From Nematostella vectensis (Eukaryota; Cnidaria; Anthozoa; Actiniaria; Edwardsiidae), in assembly GCF_932526225.1 (NCBI RefSeq), contig NC_064041.1, forward strand, positions 12,761,951 to 12,825,950: 64,000 bases of DNA, in the 5' to 3' direction. This document shows positions 1 to 11,400 of the stretch, piece after piece. Position numbers and translations under genes: made by a program. Numbering within the stretch: the stretch's first letter is position 1; each line of letters opens with the position of its first letter. The notes under the pieces are model-generated. The model did not search any database. It was given only the letters and a program-made list of their open reading frames with translations, and was not told the origin of the DNA.

Positions 1-1138
1 GACGTCATTAAAACGAAGATACTCATATCTCACGATAGAAGCATCCTCGGACAACCAAACTTGGAGGATGTCATGTAGGTGTCAAGGAAGGATAGTCATG
101 TGATATGTGATGTCACCGAAGAAGTAATTATTAACAAAAATACTCATCATCGGACAATACAAAGAGCAAATTCCTCTTCCACAACATTGTCGAGCCTCGA
201 ACTTTTCATAACTGCCTCCCCTTGAAAGAGAAGCTGCTTTTTGCCGTCTTCTTCTGCTGCGGGAAACAAATTCCGATTCCTCCAGAATCGAACGCGTGCA
301 GACTTCTGCGCTCTTCACAGAGGTCGCTAAGTGTTTTATAGGTTTCGTCATCGACGGCTCGCAGTTAGTTTTCGTACAGCATCAGTGGCGCATACTTGCC
401 AAACAATCGCAGCGATAGCCAAAATAGTCTACCCATTTTGGCAATAAGTTCGCTGTATAGGAGCGCGAGGCCCTATCACTAGGATAACAAGCTCCGGAAG
501 CTAGCGAAACCGACGGAAGGCTACACAAAGGAAGCGCTATCACGGGTGCTTACTAGAGCGTAACGCTTATTAACTTCTATTAACTTTTGCCAGGATACAT
601 TACCGTCAAAGAAATGATATGTTTTATCTCTATTTTAGCATCCTTGATTATAGTCAGGATTTGCCTTGGGGGAGGAGTAGGGGAAACGGGGCGGTTCAAC
701 CATCGGTTTCAAAGTTTAGTCCCTGTACCAGTTAAATTACAAGATACGAAAAAATCCGCAGTTTTGAAAATACACAAAATACTTTTGACTTATTATATAC
801 TTTTTCGTATTATTTTAGGGGTAGCAGTTTTTGAATCGCAATCGTTCACCGACTTTCTCGCAAGTACTAGCAATGGTCGGACATCCTTGGCTAGTTTAAT
901 TCGAGTGCTTGGTTCTTTCCGGATCGTCAAATGTTCCTTCAAAATGCTCGGCTCGCAGAAGACAAAAACCCAAAGAGCTCTTAGAATGTAATACCCCGTC
1001 TGTTTAGCGTTATTTTTAGAGATGATCAAAAGAAAAGGCCTTCTAAGACACCTCAATCACGTTATTCATTCTCAATTTAAGAGGGTTTAACAGGAAGTTT
1101 GCCGGTAAACCCTAAGGGACGACAGATTTTCGGCAGAT

Positions 1139-1612
1139 TTTGACCTCAAGAAAACTTGTCCTAAGTTTGGTCGTGTCACAACTCTCGTAGCTTAAGACAT
1201 GATTTTTCCTTGTTATGATGTCGTAATCATTGACTTCATGTCACGTGTCCATTTTGCTGGACCCCCTTGACCTCAAGAAAACTTGGCCTAAGTTTGGTCG
1301 TGTCACAACTCTCGTAGCTAAGGATATGATTTTCCTAGTTCTGATGACGTCATTAATGACGTAATGTCACGTGTTCCATTTGTTGACCCTCCCTTGACCT
1401 CAAGACAACTTGTACTAAGTTTGGTCGGGTCACAACTCTCGTAGCCCAAGATATGATTTTCCTAGTTTTGATGACGTAATCAATGGCGTCATGAATGACG
1501 TCATGTCACGTGTCCATTTTGCTGGACCCCCCTTGACCTCAAGAAAACTTGGCCTAAGTTTGGTCGTGCCACAACTCCCGTAGCTCAAGATATTGATATT
1601 CGTATTTGTGAT
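1139..1612. repeat. Tandem repeat, about 4 copies of a 125-140 bp unit with CRE-like sites
   Basis: Four diverged copies start near 1141, 1268, 1395 and 1534 with TGACCTCAAGAAAACTTG, followed by CTAAGTTTGGTCGTGTCACA. Most copies contain TGACGTCA-type palindromes and CACGTG. No open frame is conserved between copies, so this is a noncoding minisatellite or part of a larger transposon. Confidence 0.8.
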
Positions 1613-1675
1613 GACGACTAGACGACTAACCCTAAGTTTGATTGTCTTGCGAATTTTTCTTTCGAAATCTATCAA

Positions 1676-1795
1676 AATTCTATATCCAAGTTCATGGTTA
1701 TTACATTAAGCGTCGAGTGTTCTTGCATTAAGCGTTAAGTCCGTTATAACATTAAGCGTTGAAAATGTGTTACATTAAGCGTTAACTGTTGTTAA
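1676..1795. repeat. Short degenerate repeat of CATTAAGCGTT
   Basis: The motif (A/G)CATTAAGCGTT(A/G) or a close variant occurs four or five times between about 1704 and 1790 at irregular spacing. No gene context. Confidence 0.6.
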
Positions 1796-2805
1796 CTGGT
1801 GATACACAGGGCAGGGCGCAAGACACAGGAAACAAAATACAGGTTGAAATACACAAGACTAAGGACACAGGACAGAAGAGACTAAACACACAAAACAAGG
1901 ACACCAAAGAACAGTAGCGAGTTTGGAGAATTTGTTGCGCAGTCAACAATTTTAAAGTCAGCTTTTTCATTCAATGTTTACTTGTTACTTTTTTAACGGA
2001 TTTTGAAATTTTGGAAGACAAATTAAAAAAAATATAAAAGACACAGACACCAGACACTACAAATAGAAGAGACATGAATAAAAGAAATAAAAGAAGTTAG
2101 TAATTGTGCTAAAATGAAAAAGAAACTTGATTCCAATAATCAATGACGTAACACTTCAATGGATTTCTTCAATATATTAAACATTTGAACTATGGGCACA
2201 AGATCATTAAATAATACTGGGTGCTTACTCACATACAGTATGAGATTCAGACCCCTTATGGTGGATTTACCAAGTACCAATGTCATAAATTAAAAGTAGA
2301 GCATATCTTTCTTTGAGTGTCACTAGCAAGATTGATACTTGATAATGGCAAAACTTCGCTTCGAATATAGCAATATAAAGCACAACAACGCTTTTAAAAT
2401 GCCAACGAAAGCTAAAAGAGAATTGAGGGTGAAGAAAGACTGAAGAAATACAAAGTAAATGCTGGTACTGGTAGGAGAGCGCATTTCTTCGGACGCTTGT
2501 CTTGTGTGACTGAAAATCATAAATTCTGGGACAGAGAGGATCCGATGGTGAATTTTTCTTTAATCAAACTTAATTAGGTTAATTAATGTGGTTTTCCTAT
2601 CAAGGAGGTGTCCGTATTTAGGGGGTGTTCGTAATGCAGGGGTTTCTGAGCATTAGCAAGTGGAATATAAAGACACCCGCTAGATGATTACACACCACAC
2701 ATAACATTCTTTCGCTTCGGTTTTCTGAGTTTCAGTGATAGGATTGTGGGGATGTCGGATGTGGAAGATTAGTAACGAGATGGGCAATTTTCTCAATTTA
2801 AGGTT

Positions 2806-3968
2806 TTACAATTTATCAAATTCTGTGGCTGAGATGCAAAAGTAGTTACCTGCTCCATTGCCGCAGTAGCGAAATAAGCAGCCTGGCGGTGCACTTAACT
2901 CGTACACGTAGAACTCGCCGCAGTTCCTCACGCGGATGTTGTTGCTCCACATGCAGCAATCATTCCTGTAGCTGTAACAAACTGTCCTGGTGACAACTCC
3001 GTCAGCGACTGAAGGGTGTGCGCCGTTCAACCAGCCGGCAGCATCTGTACCACAGTAAAATTCCCGCGTACACGATGTCGGCATGCGGTACCCTGCGTCA
3101 CCGGAGATGCGGTACCATCCGCTAAGGCCGCTGTCACACTGGACATTACCGTTGTTATGTGAGTTTTGCGAGCGGTCGATAGTGTTGAGAGTCACATAGT
3201 TGCTACACTCTGAAAGAGTAAAAGGAAACAAAATTAGTAAATGAATTACATTTGCATGATTACATGTTGTTTGATCGCATTACTCGGGCACTGTAGTATA
3301 ACAAAAAGCAGAATATCACCAAAAAGAAAAAAAATTATCGAGGATAGGTCCCCGAATGGTATTCAAACATCAAACATTTTAATGTGACCGCCAAGGGGGG
3401 GGGGGGGGGGGAATGCTTGTATCATTTGGAAAAAGCATAGCATTTGAAGTTTCCTTACTAAGAAATGACCCACTTTTTGGCCGCCAAGGGGGGGGGGATG
3501 CTCGTATCATTTGCAAAAGTCATAGTCATTTGAAAAAAGCATAGTATTTGAAGATTCCTTAATAAGAAATGACCCACTTTTTGGCCGGGGGAGGGGTGCG
3601 CGCTGGTGCACCCCCCTGTGTACGCGCCTGCCCAGGCTTTTATTTTCCAAGTGCTCTCTTGCTCGCCTTGTTTTGCGATTTTAAGGCAATTTTTTTTGTT
3701 TCTCGGTGTCCCCCGAGGACAGTGCTCAAATTCCTATGCAAAAAAGAAATAAATCCCCAATGCGCCTGCACCCGCCACAACAAGCTCTGAGATTTTCAAC
3801 TTAGCACCAAAGAAATTCAAAATAAATATTAATTACTAAGCTTTTAAAAGTAAAAAAAATGTCTTTGTTTCAAGATTTCTTACCTGACTGCCCGTAAGTC
3901 GCGCAGAAACTTGACAGCAAAACCAGGACAATAACAGCCGCGCTTAACAACATCTTCGTGCAAGTCAT
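2806..3968 (-). CDS. Small secreted D8C-domain (uromodulin/GP2-like) protein
   Basis: Two exons on the minus strand: 3968-3884 and 3209-2806. Exon 1 starts at ATG 3968 and encodes a signal peptide beginning MTCTKMLLSAAVIVLVLLSS and ending near ATYGQS, with donor G|GTAAG. The intron ends TTTACTCTTTCAG and the phase-1 join restores frame as QS-E-CSNYV. The second exon carries a full D8C cysteine pattern: CSNYVTLNTIDRS, GWYRISGDAGYRMP, CGTDAAGWLNGAHPSV, DGVVTRTVCY, CCMW, RNCGEFYVYEL and RYCG. D8C modules occur in uromodulin and GP2 of vertebrates and in many cnidarian secreted or matrix proteins; the function here is unknown. Read to the stop at 2806 it gives 162 aa. A good donor at 2849-2848 (GCAG|GTAACT) lies just after RYCGNGA, so the last 15 residues may be intron and a further 3' exon may exist. 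Confidence is high for the domain, moderate for the C terminus. Confidence 0.85.
3383..3640. repeat. Dispersed G-rich element, partly duplicated in tandem
   Basis: Two adjacent copies carry GCATAGTATTTGAAGATTCC-like sequence, AAGAAATGACCCACTTTTTGG and a G run, then end in TGTGTACGCGCCTGC. It lies in the intron of the D8C gene. A related copy occurs at 13552-13690, so it is a dispersed noncoding family rather than local sequence. Confidence 0.7.
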
Positions 3969-4038
3969 TATTCAATCTGTTTGCTGGGTGAGTTTTGGCG
4001 AAAATGAACAGTCCGAGTTGAGCTGATGGTGTTTATCA

Positions 4039-4045
4039 ATAAATA
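4039..4045 (-). promoter_or_regulatory. TATA-like box of the D8C gene
   Basis: On the minus strand the sequence reads GGGTATTTATTGATAAAC about 70 bp upstream of the ATG at 3968, followed by an Inr-like ATCAGCTC. In the inverted copy the same position reads TATCTAT. Confidence 0.45.
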
Positions 4046-4367
4046 CCCGCCTATATTATTTCATGGCGAGACTTATCTGTCAATTTGGAAAGAAAGTTCA
4101 TAGCTTACATATTTTCTAATCTTGAAAATCATCTCGATCTCTCAAGTATACATAAACGCCACAATTAATTTTTCTAATCAGTTCTTAATGGTGTGTTTAT
4201 CTGGGGCATCACAATTGTTTTTTTTCATCAAGCATAGTAAATCGTGTAACCATCTATGGGAAACCGGACACACCCTTTAAACTTTATTTTTCGTGCCCAC
4301 CGAAGTAAAATTCGTGTGAACAAACGCCCCTTCTCAACTCAGCCATCAATAGAGGAAATTGTCTTTA

Positions 4368-4537
4368 CTCATTACTTGGTACGTCTTTGTTGTTGTTCAT
4401 GACTTTTATCGTTTTGGATTAATTAATTAATCCAAAACGATAAAAGTCATGATCAACAACAAAGACGTTTTGGATTAATTAATTAATCCAAAACGATAAA
4501 AGTCATGATCAACAACAAAGACGTACCAAGTAATGAG
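4368..4537. repeat. Nested near-perfect palindrome with TTAATTAATTAA centres
   Basis: The left arm begins CTCATTACTTGGTACGTC and the right end is its complement, GACGTACCAAGTAATGAG. A segment of about 55 bp containing GTTTTGGATTAATTAATTAA and its complement is present twice, so the hairpin has two alternative tips. It looks like a foldback element that duplicated its centre. Confidence 0.85.
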
Positions 4538-4749
4538 TAGCTGACTCGGTTTTATCACTCGAATCATTTCTTGCAGAACTCGTTTTCTAGCTATGAACTT
4601 CCTTTCCAAATTGACAGATAAGTCTCGCCATGAAATAATATAGGCGGGTATCTATTGATAAAAACCATCAGCTCAACTCGGACTGCTCATTTTCGCCAAA
4701 ACTCACCCAGCAAACAGATTGAATAATGACTTGCACGAAGATGTTGTTA

Positions 4750-6768
4750 ATTAATGTTAATTAATGAATTTATTGATGTGCCAACCGCACATAGCTCAGA
4801 TTTGATATTGGGTAAGGGGAAGGGGAACTTTGATCGAGTTCTGAGTACAGGGAATACAGTATGTAAGAATGTCTGACAGAGTGGGAAGCAGAAAGCAGGG
4901 ATCAAAATGCCGAATAGATATATAGAGTACTTTTATCCCTGGGTTAGCGTTTAGCTGCTTTCTAGGAACCCGGCCCAGGTTTCTTTGATAAATTAAACGA
5001 AAGTTGTTTGGGTCAGACCAGGTTGTGCCTTTTAGCTTTATCAGACTTACTACGAGCTTTGAGTACATTTTAATTATCGGATAACCCGAGATATTTAACA
5101 GGCCAGAGCCCCATTATCGAGTATTGCTCCGGCGTGTAGGCATGTTGCAGGGAGGTCAACAGCAGAATGTTGGAACGCTTCCAAAATTGTGCGGCGCGCA
5201 TTGTTGCCCAGTCACCTGACAGTGCTAGCGCTATAGGCAAAATTGCATGTGAGACGTGACCTTAATATTCTGAAACTGGTAAACAAAAGAGCCTTAAAGG
5301 CCAATGCCCCAATATTTTAGAAATTATTTTAATTATAACAGAGACATTTCTTGAAGAACGACCCGCCAAAGTAAGTATCTGCACCTCCCTCATGTGCGGA
5401 CAGAGACAGTTATCATGGCTGCACTGTTTTTAACCAATTGCATATTTTATTATATAATATTTTTAGAGTTAGTTTATGTGGCAAATAAAATAAGTTTCTC
5501 TGTACATGCAAATATATATACATATACATATTTTTAAAGCAAAAAAAATTCGTGTAAGGAAAAAAAATTCATGCAGGCCGACCACACACACACAAAAAAA
5601 TGTGCATCAAGCTAAAAAAAAATCGTGAACCAAGCTCAAGGCACCATATGGTTCATTGGCCTGTGAATCATAAGTTTTAGTTAGTGCATTTCCAGCCCCC
5701 TTATGAGCTGGAAATATCGCATACCCCACACCCCTACCGAAACTATCAATCCTCATAAAAAGAAGGCTGTCTAGAGGGGTCTGTTATGCTCACCCAGAGA
5801 AAAGTATGACATTCAAATACTCAACAGAAAGAAATGCATCCATGTCCATATGAATGACATCATAATCAGCAGATGCCTGTATGTCATATCGGACATTATA
5901 GTCTACAACTTCAACTTGTATCATATCATATCACAGTAAGTCAGGCGTCTATATCTAAACATAGTTTTAGTACACTTAAATCATATTTTGCGACAATTTT
6001 TGTACAAAATGGTACACTGGTGTGCCATACTAGATCTCGTATAATGAATTCGATTGTTGTATCTGAGTGAAATAACGTCTGTTATGACAATTGTTTCCAA
6101 GAAAACCCGGTTTAATACTTTACATGAATGAATCATGGGCTAGACCCAGCCTTTCCTTGGTTTGGTCGCTAGCACTCCTAGGAAAGCTTATTATTTCCAG
6201 GCTGATTGCAGCCCATGCTTTCTCGTAGAGGCCGGATTAAAAAAGCCTGGTAAAACCGTGGTTTTCCAAAATCTCCAGGCGGTTTTTTTTACCTGGGCTT
6301 CTGGTACCTGGGAATAAGGATTGACTTTATGTCCTAGGCAATCACCATTTGGATTTATCGTATGAACAAATAGAATGAACTCTAGATAATGAACTCTAGA
6401 TTCATAGTTTTTTTCCGCACCATAGATAAATTTCAGTGTTTGTGGCGAAAAAAAAAAATTCCTGCAAGCCAAACGCTAACTAAAAAAAATATTCGTGCAT
6501 CATTGAGGCGTCCGTCCGCCCGTCCCTATCACTTTTCTAATGGTCCGTCCCTAAGCGATAAAGGTCCATTCATCGACAAATCCCAATCACTGCGAATTAT
6601 ATATGATAGCCACATTCAAAAATGTATAGATGATAGCGATATAGCTTTATTTGTTGACATGGCTGGATGCTGCAGAAATACAAGTCAATTTAGCGCTTTC
6701 CTGTGTACTTCTGTATCGATTTTCGTATTTTTTGGTTATAATAATAATAAATAATAATAACAATAATA

Positions 6769-6800
<32 letters not shown>

Positions 6801-8222
6801 AATAATAAGGGTATCTGGACGTTGTTGTATAATAACGTGGTGCAGATCGTGCAAAGAAAACCGAGATCAGACATGAATGGAGAAAAAATGGTAAAGTTAT
6901 AAAAAGTATTGATAAGTAATAGAAAAAAAGGAAGAGCTAATTGCCCGAGGATCGAACCTACTTATATGAGATAAAAGAAGAGAAAAATATACCATACTTC
7001 CAGACATGCGCTGAAACACCGTATGGCAGCATGAAGCTTTACGGCTAAGTGAGAGATTTCGGCCCCAGCACCGCTGTCTAGCGAACTGTACAACACAAAG
7101 GAACCTGATTGTACCCGCGCATTAATGGGGAGGCAATAACCAGGATCCAAGCCTTGGTCGGTTACGCCACGCACAGCTCGCTGGGATGGAGAATAAAAAA
7201 TATCGAGGTCTTATTCACGCTTGCGTCTGTTGGGAATTAGCCTGTTGCTATGGTAGTATGGTAACTTTGTCATCATGCACAGCACGCTGTGACCTTGGTA
7301 TAATAAAATCGGCAATATTTTGTTCTCAAGTGCTCAGTCGTGCCCGTGCATATCTTTTGTGTTTTGAAACAAGAAAGGTAAATGATCTATGCTGAAATGG
7401 GCGCGATCTAAATTCATGTGCTCATTTTAGCCATCGGGGGCGTAGAAAGGGGGAATCGAAAATGCCATATATAACGCTCAAAAATCGGAATAATACGATT
7501 CATGAAGAACCTACTGTGATTACTTAGACATACATTTGAAATTTAATAACTCAAAGAAAATGATCTATATTATAATAATGAAATCGATTTTCAATTTTAA
7601 AACCAAACCAAAGTTGTCACGCATAAGTCGGATCTAGGTCCCTCAATGGGCTGAATGTATTTTCTCCATCAGCTGGCCGCGAAGCCGTGGGGGATCGAAA
7701 TAACCTAAATTTCAGACAACCAGCTTACAGCGTCCAGCAACCTTAACAACCCGACCAGAGCGCATGGTCGGTCGGTTCTAAGGAGAGGTCACAGTGCTTC
7801 CAGGTGCACATGTGATTCGTGCAGGTGATCGGGATAGCGACCCAGTCTGAGGCCTCACCGCGAACACGAACCGCCGAGACCTGTCGCTTAAAGATGGAAC
7901 TAACACAAGACAAGTGGAGATTTACCAAGATATGCCTCGAAATCGTCTTTATTTGAACGTCGGCGAAACAATTTTGGTCTTTGAAGTATTCCCTTTTAAT
8001 GATTTAGTGATTCGCTGTAGCATCGATGGTTGTGCTGTTAGTGTTTAGGTAAAGTACGTGTATCTGTACTAGGGAGTGATGGGTCGGTGAATCTAAATCA
8101 TCTATCCTTGAATTCACATGTCGTTGTTGTTGTAAGGGAATATAGTGCACTAAATTTAGACAAACGAGAAGTCTTCCAGTCAAGTAAACGCACTCCATCT
8201 ATTCCCAAATAAAAAAAACCTT
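4750..8222. other. Noncoding stretch between genes
   Basis: No gene is supported. Open frames here are short, without domains and without consistent splice sites. The region contains AT-rich sequence near 5440-5640 and a trinucleotide microsatellite at about 6738-6808. Confidence 0.6.
6738..6808. repeat. (ATA)n-(GAT)n microsatellite
   Basis: A run of AAT/ATA triplets followed by about ten GAT triplets. It produces spurious poly-Ser, poly-Asn and poly-Asp open frames on the two strands. Confidence 0.9.
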
Positions 8223-8228
8223 TTTATT
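8223..8228 (-). promoter_or_regulatory. Polyadenylation signal AATAAA of the Sushi-trypsin gene
   Basis: Plus-strand TTTATT equals AATAAA on the minus strand, about 205 bp downstream of the stop codon at 8434-8436. It is the nearest canonical signal I see. Confidence 0.5.
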
Positions 8229-8433
8229 GCACCGCGACCCGAGATTATAAAAGTCGTATATATGAGACAGACAGTTCAAAATAACCCGAGAATAAGAGAA
8301 AATACAAGGCTAGTAAGAAACTGTTTTTTCTCAGTGACTAAAAGGATTCAGAAATTCAAAGGCATATGACAATGTAGTAAGTAGACTTTGAAAAGCAAGC
8401 GTTTTCCCCCTTCTCGGCGGCCATTTTGGATCC

Positions 8434-11400
8434 CTATAATAGCATTGTGCGTCCCTTGTGTGTCTGAATTGTGCTGTTAATCCAACTGAGATAGGACTCT
8501 ACTCTAGTGTAAAACCCATATTTGCCTTTAATACCGCACCCCTCCCCCCAGCTTACAATACCCGCTGACACCCATCGATACTTGCCCTCCCTACGAACCT
8601 CGCGGACAAAACTCCCCCCACTATCCCCTCGACAGGTGTCATTACCACCCTTACCCTCCCCCGCACAAAACGTAATATTCGCGTTAAAATGGTAAGATGT
8701 AGAGTCCCGGCAGATCCTGTCTGGCTGAACTGTGAATGCCGTGTGACGTAGTACCCTTGACGTCTTTTTATGACCACGTGGTAGTTGTCCCGGATCTAGC
8801 TTTTCTGTCGACCCCCATCCCGCCACGAAACCGTACTTTCCAGGGCTGAGTAAGGCCTCGCCCTTGTGAGGCAAGCAGATGGTGCGGACGGATGGCCCAA
8901 GTTTGACTCTGGTCCTTAGCTTGACAAGGGCAATGTCGTTGTAAAACGTCTGTAGGCTTATGAAGTTTGGATGAAGAATAATGTCTTTGGCTAAGATGTC
9001 TTGTTGTGTAGGATCTGTTATTTGAAGATGGTTATCGCCAAGTCTAAGTTTATAACTAAAAGAAATGAAAGGAAAAGCAAAGCGGTATGAGTGGGTTTCT
9101 TTAAACCCTCAGGGCCGTGGAGCACCAGGGGGAGACTGGGGGCACGTTCCCAAAAATATTTTTAAAAAATCATTAGGAAATGACAGGTCGCTGTTCCCCA
9201 ATATTTTCTAAATGTTTCTGTATCGCAAATAACTGATTTTTTATACTGACAAACGCAAGAAAGAGATTTTTGATAAACATCACTTTTGGTTGATCAGAGC
9301 TGTATTATTGGGGGAACGATATAGAAAAATTGGGGGGAGGGGGTGGGTGGGTATGTGCCCCCACCCCCAGCGACACAACCCGAGCTACGGACATGATGAT
9401 ACCGACATGCAACCGACATAGTCCCATAAGCAACCTTTAAAAAGAGGGTTATAGAGCTATTTCATGGTGTCTTACATTTCAGGAGTCAAAATGTCTTTTG
9501 CTAATTTCTTTGTAAATTTGTTGATCCCAAAGAAGCAATGCGCTGCAGTTAGTACCCAGTCTCCTTTGATAAGCGTGCCACCGCACGTCAGCGTCCATAT
9601 ACCTGCAAAGGATCACGGTAAATGCACATTCAAAAACAAATATATTGTAGTTTTTATCAAGAATACTAAGTACATAATTATACACGAAATATATTCCACT
9701 AGGTCAATAAGGGCTTTCAAGATCTTGGCCATTCAGAAAAAGAACAGCCAAGAAATAAACGTTAAAACTATGTAGAAACTATGTTTGTTTTTGGTGTAAC
9801 TTGTGGTGATTGTTAATGCCTGGCTAAACACGCAAACATGTTTGTCAAACATTGCGTTTGACGCAAATGTTTGTACGTTTAGCCACCCACAAAACATGGC
9901 ACTCAATTGGCTTCCACAACACGTACAGATGTTTGAACGAGATCAAAACATTTTTATCAAACATTTACGTTGAATGCAAATGTTTTATCGTTTAGCCACT
10001 CATCAAACAAAACATTGCGCGCGCTTCGTGATTTTATCCAATCACCGCTCGAAATTCCCATGGCGCCACTTTGATCTCTCGCGTAATCATAACGGAAAAA
10101 GTGCGCGCGCTCATGTTTTATGAAAATGTTTTTGTGTTTAGCCACTTCGCCAAAAATGCTGGCACGAGTGTTCGATTTCAATGTTTGACAAACATGTTTA
10201 CGTGTTTAGCCAGGCCTTTAGTATTACAACTTTAGTACTACTTCCGATATTGTTCACTTTCCTATTTATGATGATTCACTACCTGCCTAGATTAGCGTTT
10301 GATGTTTTGCGGGTTAATACCTTTTTCTATTATACACCTATTTAAAATAAGGTTGCATCAAGAGAGCATAAGATAAGAGAGGGACACTTTGGTATTACCC
10401 GCGCGCCATGTCGAGTCCGAATCCGGCTATTTTTAGTAACTACCACCCCACCACTGCGCGTGAGGATTTTTACTCACCCTACCCCCGCGCTTTGGCATTT
10501 ACATCTTGTTGTTTGCCGCTATTCTGTGACATGAAACCGAGAAAACACCCTATTTGCACAAATACCATCGAAAATGTCATTCTAGCATCAAGGATACGGG
10601 CAGTTGCAGTTTATTAGGAGATGTAGAACTTCGAGGATTGCAAGATTTCCAAAACGAGACTTCATTCAAAATCAAGAGCGGAAAACCTCGTGCTTCAATC
10701 ACCGTTTTTGCTCTAACTTGCTGCTTCTCCGTGGTTTCTCAATATTCATTACCTTCCTAATGGTCAAAAGAAATCTGTAAGTTAGACATTAGATATAATA
10801 TTGATTTTTGTGAATATGTCGGTGAATTGAGAAGGAATCCAAGAAAAATACATTTAATAAACTATCCTTGTAGCGAGGGAATGCATTTTTGTGATGATCA
10901 AAGCCAGCAAGCTGAAGTATCTGAGCTTTTGTAAAAGTGGGAAAATAAAGAGGAAGATATTACTGTACTTTTTTGATGTTGTTATTTTTATATGTTATAT
11001 TATTATGTTGTTATTGTACAAGCTGGAGTGCTGGAGTCGGGATTTGAATCAAATGCAGTATCACAGCCATTTTATCGCTCGTCGTTTTTTTCTTTCTCAC
11101 TTGACTTCGCCGTTCAGACAAAAAAAACAGTCAAACTTTCAGGGATTTAGCTTTCTGTGAGTATATTTGCCAATCTTGGTAACTTAAGTTAGACTTGTTT
11201 TCTTTTCCGAGTTATTTTACATGATCTCTTTTCATTCCTATCGAGTTGGCAAAACAACAACACGCAACCCGCGGGGGAGAAGGACAAAATAAAAGGAGCA
11301 AATCCTCACGCGCAGTGGTGGGGTGGTGGTTACTAAAAATAGCCGGATTCGGACTTGAAATGTCGCGCGGGTAATACCAAAGTGTCCCTCTCTTATCTTA

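Larger units (their letters stand above)
1..2805. other. Noncoding stretch with tandem repeats
   Basis: I see no convincing gene here. The longest open frames (about 134 and 89 codons) have no recognisable domain or matching splice sites. The stretch holds a CRE-containing tandem repeat and a short CATTAAGCGTT repeat (separate entries). A small minus-strand frame at 82-351 has a run of basic residues followed by a cysteine-rich segment; it is discussed under findings because it cannot be supported as a gene. Confidence 0.6.
3945..4749. repeat. 161-bp inverted duplication of the D8C promoter and exon 1 start
   Basis: The arm at 3945-4105 is repeated in reverse complement at 4589-4749 with only a few mismatches. 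Each arm contains the TATA-like region, the 5' UTR and the start codon. In the right-hand copy (plus strand) the frame begins MTCTKMLL and then meets TAA within a few codons, so it is a dead exon-1 copy. The 480 bp between the arms include a separate nested palindrome. Confidence 0.9.

Noticed and set aside
587..991. 134-codon plus-strand frame
   Set aside because: Has hydrophobic segments but no domain, no splice partner and composition like the surrounding AT-rich sequence.
4726..4765. Second D8C gene on the plus strand
   Set aside because: Only the first eight codons of the inverted copy are kept before a stop; no D8C exon follows.
6940..7030. Possible tRNA on the minus strand, from GGTTCGATCC at about 6950-6960
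   Set aside because: The stem flanking the T-loop does not pair and no A box or cloverleaf can be formed.
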